DNA of 64,000 bases from Rhizomys pruinosus (GCA_009823505.1 VZQC01005901.1:73789-137788); one strand, 5' to 3'. Counted from the first letter of the stretch, positions 12,450 to 23,199 are shown. Made by a program: numbers and translations. Notes: generated from the letters alone by a model not told the origin.

Positions 12450-12640
12450 TATGTGTATGAGTGTACTGTCTGCATGTAGGGTGGTACACCTGTGTCGTGC
12501 AATGCCACGGAGGTCAGGGGAATCCGACACCCTCTTCTGACCTCCGCAGCATTGCATGAGCCGGGTGCACAGACCTGCATGCTGACAGTACATTCATACA
12601 CATACAGAAATAAGTAAAATTAATTTAAAAAAATAAAAAT
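12450..12640. mobile_element. Inverted-repeat B2 tail (hairpin-forming)
   Basis: A 68-base antisense B2 tail (12450-12517) is followed after 19 bases by a 68-base sense B2 tail (12537-12604) and an A-rich end. The two arms are near-complementary, from TATGTGTATGAGTG ... GGAGGTCAG to CTGACCTCCGC ... CATACATA-like ends. No tRNA head is present. Confidence 0.85.
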
Positions 12641-12944
12641 AATAAAAAATAAAAAAGCATTGAAATAGATGATGTCTTAGATTTCATTCATCTTAAGCTT
12701 CCATGAGCACATTTTCATGTTTGTGAACATAAGAGGAAAAACTAGTAAATCTGCTGCTTATGGTCACGAAGTTGAAAACTGTTTCTCAGTCAGGAATTTT
12801 CTGTCCCATTCAGCATTTGCAGCTCCAAGAAGGCTCTTTTTCTAGTTATTAGTGAATGAAGGCCATGGACCCAGAATAGCAACTGGCTCAGCACAAATAC
12901 AGAAGTGCTTCTGGGAAGAAATAGTGAGACCATCATATGCTGAA

Positions 12945-13288
12945 ATTTGAGACCAACTAAAACTCATATGTTGAAAATCCTAAGCCTGAATATGATAATG
13001 TTAGAGCAAGGACCATTTCAGAATGATGAATTCATGAGGTGGAGCCTTTATGAATGGAAACAGTGTCCTTACAAAAGAACTCTCTCAGTCAGTCTCTTGT
13101 GAGGATATGACTCTTGATATGTTAACGAGGTTCCAGTGGATGGGCCCACAGACAAAAACATACATATATACATATATATTTCACGTACTCTATTGTGTAT
13201 ATATAGTACATATGCACACAATATACTATATATACTATGTATATATAACATAATAGTATATAGTATATATATATATATATATATGGAG

Positions 13289-13333
<45 letters not shown>

Positions 13334-13655
13334 TAAATTGGGTTTGGGACAGTAAGCAGACATGTAGACAAGGAAGAAGATCTAAATACCATTAAATTAG
13401 ATTGTATGAAAATTGCAAAAATTCAATTAATTTTTTTTTAAAAACAAACTCTCTCACTCTCTTTCCATCCTATGAGAATACATGGAGAAGACGACAACTA
13501 CAACTCCAGAGAAGGACTTGACTAGGATATGATTAAGCTAGCACCCTGACTTTGGACTTCCATCCTTCAGGATTATAAGAAACAAATTTTTGTTGTTGAT
13601 AAGCTATATACAGAGTCTGTGATATTTTATTATAGCAGTTCAAGCAGACTAAGAC
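12945..13655 (+). mobile_element. MaLR-type solo LTR split by microsatellites
   Basis: The 5' part has AACTCATATGTTGAAAATCC and TTCATGAGGTGGAGCCTTT. The 3' part has TTTGGACTTCCATCCTTCAGG, AACAAATTTTTGTTGTTGATAAGC and the end AGCAGTTCAAGCAGACTAAGAC. These match MLT1/MST LTRs in order. TA-rich and GA repeats (13158-13329) have expanded in the middle. Confidence 0.75.
13158..13329. repeat. TA-rich and (GA)n compound microsatellite
   Basis: TATACA/TATATA-like sequence to about 13284, then (GA)n to 13329. Lies inside the MaLR LTR. Confidence 0.95.
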
Positions 13656-14864
13656 TGAAATATACAAAGCTGTTTATGAGAGAAAACCACGGAGCTTACA
13701 TTCTGCTTCCACAGTGATTCGATTCTGGGTGAATTATGACACAATGTGAGTCCTTCCAGGAGCTGTCATTTAGGGAGCACTTTTGCAAGTTGAGGGATCT
13801 GTGGTCTAACACTCTGAGTCTCAGCATTCTCCCATGAGTTTCTCATAGTTCACTTTTTCTGGGGGTAGAATCAGCTCCAAACATAAGACTAATTCTCCAT
13901 GTGGGCAGAAATAAATGAGAGCAACAAATCTCCCATTGCCCTGCCACAAGGCTCAAAATCATCCTCTGTATGTGAAGCTGTGATTTGCACTCCTGCTTAC
14001 CTCTAGTGGAGCATGCTGGGAAACTGCCAAAGAAACTTAGGGCACAGCTAAACCTACATTATCCTCATTCATAATCTTTCAGATGAGGAAACCTAGTCCC
14101 AATATGTTAAGGGGTCTGTCCATAAATATGTGCCCATTTGGTAACCCTGCCTCTCGACTCCAAGCTTCTTGCTTTGGGTGTAGTACCCTTTCCCTCTACC
14201 CAGCTTTGTCATAGCAGCAAGTGCAGAGTCTGGGTAGGTCAGAGCCAGGGTTCCTGCTGGGGAAGCTAGCAAACATCCTCCCATGGCCCAGAGATGAGCC
14301 ATTTTCAGTAAAGTCCATGTGCTAAAGTCAAAAGGCTGAGCCACAACATTCTACCCAGTTGTTGATTTAAAAAAAAAGTTTTCTAAAGCAATTTATTCTA
14401 TCTTACTGGTTCACTACCTTGAGTTTGTAGACATAATTAGTCTTTCATGGTTTTTGATTCAGGAAGGCCCGGAGAGCATTATCTTAAACATGAGAAATTG
14501 TCTACACAACTGCAAACATACACAATAGAGATGGCTGAGCTGGGTGGTGGTTAACTATAGGAAACATTTCTTCGAGGTTGTTTAAAATACATCTTTGAGG
14601 TCAGTTTATTTTCTAATTAATTTTGTCTTTATGCTAAAGAAGGATTTCAGATGATGTGTTTTCCTTAGTTGAGGTCCTGTGAATCTGTACTTGGTACAAA
14701 GCTATGATGACTATTACATCAGAATAATCCTTTCTTCCTATTATTTTAATTGATAAATTGGTGTTCATGCCTTCTCTTGGGTGAAAATCAATTCTAAACT
14801 TTATGATTTGATAATTCTGGCCTTTGAGATGGTTTGTTACAAGTTTTTTCTCACCTTTCTGGTT
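13656..14864. other. Single-copy intron, candidate conserved element
   Basis: No repeat recognised. The part 14360-14860 is AT-rich with several homeodomain-type cores (CTAATTAATT near 14612, TTTTAATTGATA near 14745) and looks like a non-coding element worth aligning. Confidence 0.45.
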
Positions 14865-15000
14865 TCTTTTTTCTCTTAATTCTTTATTGAACTTTTGTTT
14901 ATTTCACAAACAACCCTTCTAGACCCACTCCCCCTTCCGTGCCCCCCACCCTGCCAGAGCTCGTACATTCTGCCATACATGTCTTGCATCTTTTTCTTAG
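14865..15000 (-). mobile_element. LINE-1 3' UTR tail, antisense, second copy
   Basis: TTCTTTATTGAACTTTTGTT followed by a C-rich CCCCTTCCGTGCCCCCCACC stretch and the shared ATTCTGCCATA motif, which also occurs at about 9279. Same family as the 9.2-kb fragment. Confidence 0.6.
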
Positions 15001-15209
15001 TGTTTTATAATTTTTTGATGCAGAAGTTTGCTGTTTCAGTCAGTTATTTGAACAAGTCTTTTTTGTTGTTGCTGTTCCCTTTAATTTTATATTACTCCAA
15101 AATATGCATGTATACACCCCACACATCTACCAAAATTATGACATCTGAAAATAAACTATGGGTTAATAAAACAAACATGTTCCAAAACATGTTTAGGGAT
15201 TCACCTTTT

Positions 15210-15487
15210 TTTTTTTTTTTTTTTTTTTTTTGGTCTTTTCGAGACAGGGTCTCCCTGTAGTCCCAGCTGTCCTGGAACTCACTCTGTAGACCAGGCTGGC
15301 CTTGAACTCACAAAGATACTCCTGCCTCTGCCTCCTGCATGCTAGGATTAAAGGCGTGCACCACCACGCCCAGCACAAAGGTAGCTGGAAAGATAGCACT
15401 CATTTGTGGGTGCTGGGAATCGAACTTCTTTTTTTTGTGTGTGGTTCTTAGCCTCCACCTTTAACGGCTGTGCTATCCCCACAGTAT
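15210..15487 (-). mobile_element. Chimeric SINE: variant tRNA head fused to B1
   Basis: Minus strand: a tRNA-like head with an intact B box (GTTCGATTCCC, near 15420) precedes a full B1 (15374 down) and a long poly(T) on the plus strand. GGGATTCACCTTTT at 15196-15209 recurs as GGGATACACCTTTT at 15488-15501. The head/B1 junction differs from the other two composites. Confidence 0.75.
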
Positions 15488-15596
15488 GGGATACACCTTT
15501 TAACAGTAGAGTTGCATGCAGCTAAAAAGAAATATTACTTTACATTTTTAAATTACATAGCAAGTCGATGTATGTTTTAATGTACTTTTTATAGTA

Positions 15597-16145
15597 GCAT
15601 CAGGTATTATATTTGCTAAAAAATATTACTCAGTTTGCCTTAACAAATAAGGATTTGGTGCTAGGATCCACAGATGAGGGACACTATACATCATCATTTG
15701 TCTTTCTGGGACTGTTATATCACTTAGCATAATGGCTTCTAGTTCCATCCATCTACCTGCAAATTTCATGTCATCTTTACCACTGCATAGAACTCCATTG
15801 TGTAGATGTACCATATTTTCTTTATCCACTCATCAGTTGAGGGACACTAGGGTTGCTCCGAGCTCTCTGCTAATGTGAAGAGAGCTGGAATAAACATGGT
15901 TGTTCACGTATCTCTACAATAGGATGAGTATTGTGAGTATATACCCAGGGGTGGTATGACTGGGTCAGGTAGTAGGCTCATTTTGAGTCTTTTAAGAGGT
16001 CTCCACACTGCTTCCATAGGGGTTGCATGAGTTTGCACTCCCACCAGCAGTGAATGAATGTTCCCCTTTCCCCACAACCTCTCCAGCATTTGGTATCTTT
16101 TGTTTTCTTAATCATAGCCAGTCTTACTGGCTTAATCCTTACATA
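15597..16145 (-). mobile_element. LINE-1 ORF2 C-terminal fragment, antisense
   Basis: The minus strand encodes the same ORF2 end as the 34-kb L1. Pieces are IKPVRLAMIKKTKDTKCWRG (near 16100), HCWWECKLMQPLWKQCG (near 16020) and the [14 protein letters not shown] block (15829 down). Frames shift between blocks, so it is dead. The L1 3' UTR and tail are not seen. Confidence 0.9.
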
Positions 16146-17237
16146 TAAAAATTTGCCTGCACCCATTATGCAAATTCATGAAGGCTATAAGAGTAATAAA
16201 GCCAATGTATCTTTTGTACCTGACTGGGCTTGAAGGTTAGGGGAATCTCTCAGACAAGGAAATGCAAAACCTTCCCTTGTCAGTCCCACTGACAAGTCAT
16301 TCAAAGTCAGGAAAAATAACCCAATGGTTAGGGAGCAGCCTGTGTGAAACCAGCCTACAGGGTCCATGCATGGGAAGGCTGGGGATGCACAGAGTGTTGG
16401 AGCAGCAGAAGGCCCAGACGAGAATGCGGAAAAACTCAGGAGAGCTTGCCACTTTGGAGGAGATCTATAACCCTGAGTGGACCACTGAGAATTCCTGAAT
16501 CCAGGCTCAAAGACCCAGACCTTGGCCAAAAAAGGTAGACATTTTCCATGTTCTTCTTCAACCCTCAGAAAGCCAGGGAAAGTGCCAGGGCTTGATTGTA
16601 CCCAGCTTCTTCAGAGGAAGGCCAGCTCTGGATGGCTCTCCCTTACATGCAATAAGGAGCTGGTTTCCAGCCTTTTGGAGAGCCCTGAGACTCAAGCACA
16701 GGAGGGTGGTGAGCAGTCCCCCTGCCTTTTCTAAAAGAGAAAGCTTCTGCTATCACAGTCTGTTCTGCTTTTAGGGGGGCACACACTTAAGACTCTACAA
16801 GTTGTAGTCAGCTGTTTAAAAAGAACATAAACATGGTTCAGGATTAACTGAATAAATAAACAGGATTGTACTTATAGGTTAAGCCAATTCTTAGGAAAAG
16901 TACTGTACCCAATGTCACAGTGCCTTTGGCATGTTCTACTTTGCAGAGACTGTGTGTCTGGTGTTCTTTGTCCTTCCTTCAAGTACCCCAAATCCCTGTG
17001 GTCATACCCCAGCTGTTAGGTTTGGGTAATGCCAGCTGTGGCTTCTTGTGTCATTGTCAAACAACCTGATGTGCGGCTTCTCAGCCAGTCCCATGAAAAT
17101 GGCACTTTGATGACTCAGGAAGTTGCCCCTGGAATGGCACCATTCTTGAGTTTCCTTCCTGTTGTTGCTAGTGTATGAACAGGATGCCACAGGGACCAGC
17201 TGATGTCCCGAATGCATTGCATAATAGCTAACTCCTT
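16146..17237. other. Single-copy intronic sequence
   Basis: No gene or repeat recognised; short overlapping frames only. Confidence 0.55.
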
Positions 17238-17385
17238 TTATTGAGCACTTACTTGATGCAAGGCACGGCAATACACATCATCGCATGTAAACCTCACAAC
17301 AGTCTACTTCATATACTATGAAAGGGAAGCTGAAATACTTAACTAAGGTCACCAGCCATCAAGTGCAAGAAGTGGAAATTTAACA
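17238..17385 (-). mobile_element. MIR SINE
   Basis: TTATTGAGCACTTACTTGATGC, AACCTCACAACAGTCTAC and CTTAACTAAGGTCACCAGCC match antisense MIR in order. Confidence 0.85.
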
Positions 17386-17692
17386 AGGTATCCACAACCA
17401 CAAAAGCCTTTATTTAAAACAATGTATTAACTGATCCACTGCCTACTCCTACCCCCACCAATTTTTCTCTCTATCATTGAAACACACATCACATTGTTGC
17501 CAATTTATTCAGACAATGAATTCTTACTAATTGTGCAATGTGTTTTTATCCATCTGGACTACAGAGTTAATTTTTTTTATGTATTTCATGCTCCCTTGAG
17601 GGTTTAAGGGCTGGTCACAGAAAAAGGACTCAAATGTAACCTAAATGACATTACAGATGATGGTAATAAGCAGGACTTGTGGTATCTCTGTG

Positions 17693-17731
17693 TGTATGTG
17701 TGTGTGTGTGTGTGTGCACCTGTGTGTGTAT
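17693..17731. repeat. (TG)n microsatellite
   Basis: TG units with a GTGTAT start and a GCACC break. Confidence 0.9.
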
Positions 17732-17790
17732 GGAGCTTTACACCACAAACTCAGAAATAAGGGAGATTTCAAAAGCTGTTTTGTGTGTCT

Positions 17791-18038
17791 TTTTTTTTTT
17801 TTGAGACAGGATCTCCCTATGGCCCCAGCTGGCCTGAACCTCACTCTGTACACCAGGTTGGCCTTGAACTCACAGAGATCTGCCTGCCTCTGCCTCCCGA
17901 GTGCTAGGATTAAAGGTGTGTACCACCATGCTCAGCTAAAAGATGGTTCTTAGCTGCCATGTGGGCACTGGAAATTGAACCCAGATCCTCTGCAAGAGCA
18001 GTCGGCACTCATAACCGCTGAGCCATCTCTCCAGTTCC
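17791..18038 (-). mobile_element. Chimeric SINE: B2-type tRNA head fused to B1
   Basis: Minus strand: B2 head at 18038-17939, then B1 from about 17938 down to poly(T) at 17791. The junction GCTAAGAACCATCTTTTAGC is the same as in the 27.9-kb copy. TTGTGTGTCT at 17781-17790 and TTGTGTAAGTCT at 18039-18050 look like a worn target-site duplication around the composite. Confidence 0.8.
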
Positions 18039-18050
18039 TTGTGTAAGTCT

Positions 18051-18442
18051 TATCCAATTGAAGGAGTCTCCTATTTGTTGACTCACTATATGGTTGGAAG
18101 GCAAAAAATGTGACAGACAAAAGACTGAATTGATCACAATCTGATACAGGGAGAAGCTCCAGGATGTCACAGGATTGTTACAGAGTAACCAAAAGGGGAT
18201 GAGATCCACTGTTATCCTAACACTTCCAGGCTTGATCAACATTTGGGCCCGCACACTTCCTCAGTGAATCAGGATAGCAGGGTAGCTGCCAAGGGGTGGG
18301 ATTAGGCAGATGAATCTTTATAAACAATGTCACTAAGAAGTTTAAGTTACTACTTTCACACTTGGGCTACTATTTTTATTACTGGTGTCTGGTGGGCTAT
18401 ACAAAGTGCTCAAGTACAAAACAAACTTTCCAGGGCAATAGA

Positions 18443-18494
<52 letters not shown>

Positions 18495-18928
18495 AAAATA
18501 CCTAACATCATGGGTTTAGGTGAAACCTAAGAAACCGATATTAAACAAGCTCCCAGAAGATGCTGAGCTTTTGGTTCTATAACATCTTTTGAAAACCATT
18601 GATCTATGATATTTGTTATTGATGTGTATGCCTGTGTGTGCTTCCTGCAGCCTTGAGGACTGAGACGACAGCATTGGTGGAGACACTTGTGGAAAATCTA
18701 CCTGTTCTGATTCCCAAGTCCATAGCACATGCACATATACCCTGGAGCCTTAGCCCTGCTCACCTGCCCACCAGACCAGATGTCCACATTCAACATTCAC
18801 CAGCTCCATAAAACCCAGCATAAAACTCATCATGTTCCACGTCAATTCATTCTCTACATCCTGCTTTTCTGAACTTTCTTTCTCATGCTACGACATCATT
18901 TGCACACTTACAAACATTAAAGTCAACC
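18051..18928. other. Single-copy intron around a CT repeat
   Basis: Nothing else recognised. Confidence 0.5.
18444..18492. repeat. (CT)n microsatellite
   Basis: About 24 CT units, nearly perfect. Confidence 0.97.
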
Positions 18929-19172
18929 TCGGGCTGGAGACATAGCCTAGTGGTTAAGAGCACCGACTGCTCTTGCAGAGGACCCAGGTTGTATCCCCAG
19001 CGCCCACATGGCGGCTAAGAACCGTCTGTAACTCCAATTCCAGGAGAACTCCAGTTCCAGGGGAATCTGACACCCTCTTCTGACCTCCGAGGCACTGCAC
19101 GACACAGGTGCACAGGCCTGCATGCAGACAGTACATTCATACACATATGAAAATAAATAAAATTTAAAAAAA
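18929..19172 (+). mobile_element. B2 SINE with 17-bp internal duplication
   Basis: Full B2 from GGGCTGGAGACATAG to A-rich tail; internal duplication at 19030-19046 and 19047-19063. The A and B boxes are recognisable, the B box slightly altered. Confidence 0.92.
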
Positions 19173-19312
19173 TGATAAAATCAAGCTCAACTTCAGCTTT
19201 CCTTCCTTCATTGAATGGTCATATAAGTTCTGGAACGTCAGTTCATGGATGGCAGTTGCTTGACCTGTTTTGCTCACCATTGTACCTACAGCAATGAGAA
19301 CGATGCCTACCG

Positions 19313-19520
19313 GGGCTGGAGAAAGGGCTCAGTAGTTAATGACCCAGGGTCAATTCCCAGTTCCCGCATGGTAGCTAACAACCATCTCCAGTTCCAGAGG
19401 AATCCGACATCCTCTTCTGACCTACTCGGCATTGCACGGCATGGATGCACAGACCTACATGCAGACAGTACATTCATATACATAAAAAAATAAATAAATA
19501 AATAAAAGTTAAAAAAAAAC
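19313..19520 (+). mobile_element. B2 SINE with head deletion
   Basis: GGGGCTGGAGAAAGGGCTCAG start and an AAATAAATAAATAAAAG tail. About 25 bases between the A and B boxes are missing. Confidence 0.9.
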
Positions 19521-19666
19521 TTCATTTCTCACTGAAAGTTCCTTACCCCCTTCCCTGCATGCCCCGTCACCCACTCTAATCCATCCTCCCTGCTTCTCTT
19601 TTAAAAGACTAACATCACCCTGTCACAAACTTCCAATCAGACTTCACAAGCACCAGAATGTATTCA

Positions 19667-19702
19667 ATTGCTTCTCAGCCTTTTGGCTAAGATCAAGTAT
19701 AG
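19667..19702 (+). pseudogene. Truncated U2 snRNA retropseudogene
   Basis: About 36 bases match the 5' end of U2 snRNA, including the run CTTTTGGCTAAGATCAAGT, with small changes (ATTGCTTCTCAG for ATCGCTTCTCGG). The match stops in the region that precedes the Sm site, as in the common 3'-truncated U2 pseudogenes. No U2 promoter elements (DSE/PSE) are seen, so it is not functional. Confidence 0.8.
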
Positions 19703-19944
19703 ACTTTATTTAAATACAATGCGAAAATATTTCCTGTTCTTACCACTCCTGGACATAAGCAGCTCAATCCCCCCAGAGAACCATAGGACCCATCCTTCCC
19801 TCCAGTACCTAGGTGTAATTTGACCTCTGAAGCTTGGAACAGGCTAAGCACACCATCCTCTCTAGCAAGTGCCTTCACCACTTGCAAATTACAAGTCAAA
19901 GTCACAATGTCATATTCATTGTGAATCATTTTCCAAACAGTTCC

Positions 19945-20073
19945 CTGGGGCTTTGTTTGTTCATTTATTGAGATAAGGCCTTGAACTTGCCATATAGTCA
20001 AGGATGACCTTGAACTCTTCTGCCTCCACGTCCCAAATGCTCTGATTAGAGGAGTGTGCCACCACACCCAGCA
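19945..20073 (-). mobile_element. Old B1-type SINE, antisense
   Basis: Diverged: TATTGAGATAAGGCCTTGAAC ... GTGTGCCACCACACCCAGC. Confidence 0.7.
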
Positions 20074-21094
20074 TAGTTCCCTGAATCTTTTGCATTTAAA
20101 ACTCAAATACACTGAAGGAGAAGTATAGCTCCCAGCAAGTATGATCTATAATATGAAGCATTTTTACTGGAATTGTGCAGATTTTATTGTAATTATTTTC
20201 TTATCCACTAAGGAGCCCAGTGCCTGGACACAGAGGTGGTTTCTCTGCCACTGAGTAGCTAGCCCAGCATTTGACAGATAGCTAGGCCCTGAAATGTTTG
20301 CTGAACTGGCCTCAATTTAATTTAGTTAGCATCAATCACAGTAAGGAATAAACAAACAGTCATGGACTTAGTGAGACTAATTCTCTGAAGTCCTCACCAC
20401 CGCCAAGGCCAAACTAAAAACTAAAGTAATTACTTGGGTAGATAATTCATGAAAGAAGGAGGCCTATTTGCATTTGAATGATGTGGTGTGGATTTTCTGC
20501 TTATTGATGTTTCTGGGATTTTTCAGATAACGGCTTCAATTCTTTGATTCTTTCATGGTGTGGAGGGTAGGGCAGGAAGTTAATTTATCCACCACTCTCC
20601 CATCTGAAACCAAGCCACTTTCACCCGCCCTGCTGAACAGAAAACATCCCTAGAAACCAAAACATCCCTAGAAACCAGATTTTCAGAACGGTGGCCATCG
20701 ATGGAGACTGAAGAGCCGGTAATGTTCACATTCAGCGCTCTGAGGGCTCTTAAGAACTGCCGGGAGGACAACTGCCGGGTGCCTGAGGTTTCAATAACCT
20801 ACATCTGGCCCCATTTATTCCTTCCCTCTGAATTCTCAAGGTCGGTGCACAAGGTCAGGGTCTCTGGGTGGAGGAGACTGAAGAAAGGGGTGTCAGGGGC
20901 ACAAGGCATAGGAGACTGTGGAACCAAATCCGAACCAGAACTGGGTTTTCGGAACCAAGAGGAAATTGAGATTCAGATAGCTTGCCTGTCGGTTCATCTG
21001 ACTGTGCTTCTAAGGGCATGGGGGTGAAGATGAGGATGGGAGGTGTAAGCTCCATCTCCGAACAGGTGATGTGGCCCTCCCTTTCTTCACTCCT

Positions 21095-21095
<1 letters not shown>
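20074..21095. other. Single-copy intron leading into the CpG island
   Basis: Free of recognised repeats. Contains AATTATT, TAATTACTTGGG and an octamer-like ATTTGCAT (about 20466), then rising GC toward the island. Confidence 0.5.

Positions 21096-21140
<45 letters not shown>
21096..21140. repeat. (CA)n microsatellite at the CpG island edge
   Basis: About 22 CA units ending 40 bases before the CpG-dense segment. Confidence 0.97.
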
Positions 21141-21145
<5 letters not shown>

Positions 21146-21224
21146 CTGCTTTGGAGAAAGCCCCCTCTTGCAGGCTGCCTAGTAGGCGCGGCGGAGAGCC
21201 GGCGGATTTACCGTGGCATTACTT

Positions 21225-21232
21225 TTAATTAA
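21225..21232. promoter_or_regulatory. Homeodomain-type palindrome TTAATTAA
   Basis: A TTAATTAA palindrome sits inside otherwise very GC-rich CpG-island sequence. It contains the TAATTA core bound by LIM and paired-like homeodomain proteins. Function is inferred. Confidence 0.45.
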
Positions 21233-21267
21233 GTCTGCGGCGCGGAGCGGGAGCTCGGGGTGCGCCC

Positions 21268-21274
21268 TAATCCC
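21268..21274 (+). promoter_or_regulatory. OTX/bicoid-type site TAATCCC
   Basis: TAATCC is the core bound by OTX-class homeodomains. OTX2 acts upstream of Lmx1a in midbrain floor plate by established knowledge. Binding here is inferred. Confidence 0.35.
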
Positions 21275-21283
21275 GGGCCCGCC

Positions 21284-21291
21284 TGACGTCA
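21284..21291. promoter_or_regulatory. Full CRE palindrome TGACGTCA
   Basis: An exact 8-bp CREB/ATF site lies inside the CpG island, a setting where such sites are often promoter-proximal. Confidence 0.5.
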
Positions 21292-21387
21292 CCTGGGAAG
21301 GCGCGGTGGCGCAGGGCTGCGCGGACCCGGACGACCTCGCCGCGACCCGGTCCGCGCCTCCGCCTGCGCGGGGCTTTGCTCGGCGGG

Positions 21388-21498
21388 AATTAAGAGAGGG
21401 AGAAATGTTAGTACACTTTTAATTGGAAAGCGAGTTCTTTTTCAGAGCGGCTTGTTTACTCAGGATCGGGCATTAGAACTCGGGGGAGGCTCTAATTG
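21388..21498. promoter_or_regulatory. Cluster of AATTA/TAATTG sites and a FOX site
   Basis: AATTAA at 21388-21393, TTTTAATTGG at 21417-21426 and TAATTG at 21493-21498 are homeodomain-type cores. TTGTTTAC at 21452-21459 matches the forkhead consensus. They form a short cluster at the island edge. FOXA2 and homeodomain input to Lmx1a is established biology; use of these sites is inferred. Confidence 0.4.
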
Positions 21499-22502
21499 AA
21501 GTGACGGCTTTGGAGATTACGGGGAACATATGGCCCTACCGCGGGCTCTTTATCTGCATTTTCTCATAAAAACTGCCGTCCGGGTGTGTTTCTGCAGCCC
21601 GGCCTCTTCCTTTTCTAAAGCGCCTTTGAAGAGCAGCCGAAAGCAATGCTCTGGGCTGCAGCGGCCCGCAGCCCGCCCAGCCCCAGCCCCAGCGGGTCTG
21701 GAAGCTTCGTCCCCACCCTACCCCACACTGAAGCCACCTCCACCAGGGCTCCGCCAGGGAAAACCAGCTAGAGAGAAAAGAAAGTGACTGGTGACTGCCC
21801 CGCAGGGGTGTAATTCAAACTGTTGTGAGCGACCACGGGAGGGAGGGGGTTGCCAAGGCAACCACAGATAGAGATTCCCACTCTAGGCCCTGGAGGGGGA
21901 GCCTCAGGAGTGGTGAAGAAACAAGGGAAGTGGGAACAGGACCCGAGCACGCGTGCCTTGAAGAAGAATTACATTGCTTTCTCCTCGTCATTAACCAACC
22001 AAATCAATCCAATATCTATACTCCGTCCCTGACTCTAGTATCAATCAATACCCCATTGGTTTCCCTCCCTGGCTTCTGATAATTCTTATTATATCCACAG
22101 CTGCCACATAAAATAGAGGATACAGTTAAATTTATATTTTCTGATAAAAAATAATTTGTATCTTGCATGGTGCATGACTTTAAAGAAATATTACATTTTC
22201 CAAAATGCAAAGGTCATCTGGCTCCTTGATCTTTAGTTTGCTACATTTCACAACCCCAACTGTACCTGCTTATCCTGGGGGCAATACTGTCTCTGTTTTA
22301 GCTCCAGGGTCTTCCTGGCTCAGCACCAAATCTCTAACTCTGTCTCCCTAAGTCCAACCATCAGAGAGGGCTATGGTTCTTAACCTCTCTTCCCTGTACT
22401 ACCTGCTCACCCTGCGGTCCACAAAACCCCAGATCCAGGCTGCACCCCAGACTAATTAAATTCTTAAGGCCCATTCCACAGAAATCCAACATTTATAAAA
22501 CA

Positions 22503-22717
22503 TAAGGGAGCTGGAGAGAGAGCTCAGTGGATAAGAGCACTTGCTGTTCTTGAAGAGGCCTGGAGTTGGGTTCCTGCCACAGTGTCAGGTGGTTCAGAAC
22601 TGCCTGGAACCCCAGTTCTAGAGAATCTGACATCCCTGTGGCCTCAGGTACCTGCACACAGCTATACATACCCCCCTACATTTATACACATAAATCATAA
22701 AATAAATCTTTAAAATA
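22503..22717 (+). mobile_element. B2 SINE, older
   Basis: GGGAGCTGGAGAGAGAGCTCAG head, body diverged, ATAAAATAAATCTTTAAAA tail. Confidence 0.85.
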
Positions 22718-23199
22718 CCTAAGAAGTCTTAAGTGTGTGACTACTTTCAGGGCAACACAATCTGATCTCCTTAGTTATTAGCAGTCACCCTCCACTGGAA
22801 TGCAAGCTTCTTGATAGCAGAGCTGTCCATCCAGAATGCACAACAAGCCTGTTATATAGTCTGTGGCCCAAAATACTTACTCATTAGGTAAACATCATAT
22901 GCTTCTCTATGCTCCACATGCCAAACCCAATCCCTGCCCAACACTCAGTAAACTTCTGGATGAAATAAATACAGAAATGGTCCAGCCAATTTTTCTATTC
23001 TTATAGGGTTCCAAGAAAGATACTTTACCTTAAATACCACCTGAGTCCACTGTCCCACCTAGTGTATGCATGCTATAATATTCAAGTTCCCAGTCATAAT
23101 CACCAAAAAATAAATAAATAAAAAGCCTAGGTATGCCCCTGAGGTCCAGTGTATAAACCTGGGTTTGGACCATGAAGAATTCAAATGGGTCTTTTTAAA

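Larger units (their letters stand above)
21181..21740. promoter_or_regulatory. Intragenic CpG island
   Basis: This is the only strongly GC- and CpG-rich stretch in the window. By eye about 33 CpGs fall in roughly 210 bases (21181-21390), and lower density continues to about 21740. The rest of the window is nearly CpG-free outside young SINEs. No SINE, LINE or LTR covers it. It lies about 16 kb downstream of the LIM2 exon. Such islands inside developmental genes often act as alternative or antisense promoters or as Polycomb-marked enhancers; which applies here cannot be told from sequence. Two overlapping open frames here start with ATG but show no recognisable protein. Confidence 0.85.

Noticed and set aside
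21213..21787. Two plus-strand frames inside the CpG island as a first exon
   Set aside because: No protein resemblance, no clear donor site or strong start context; GC-rich sequence gives long frames by chance.
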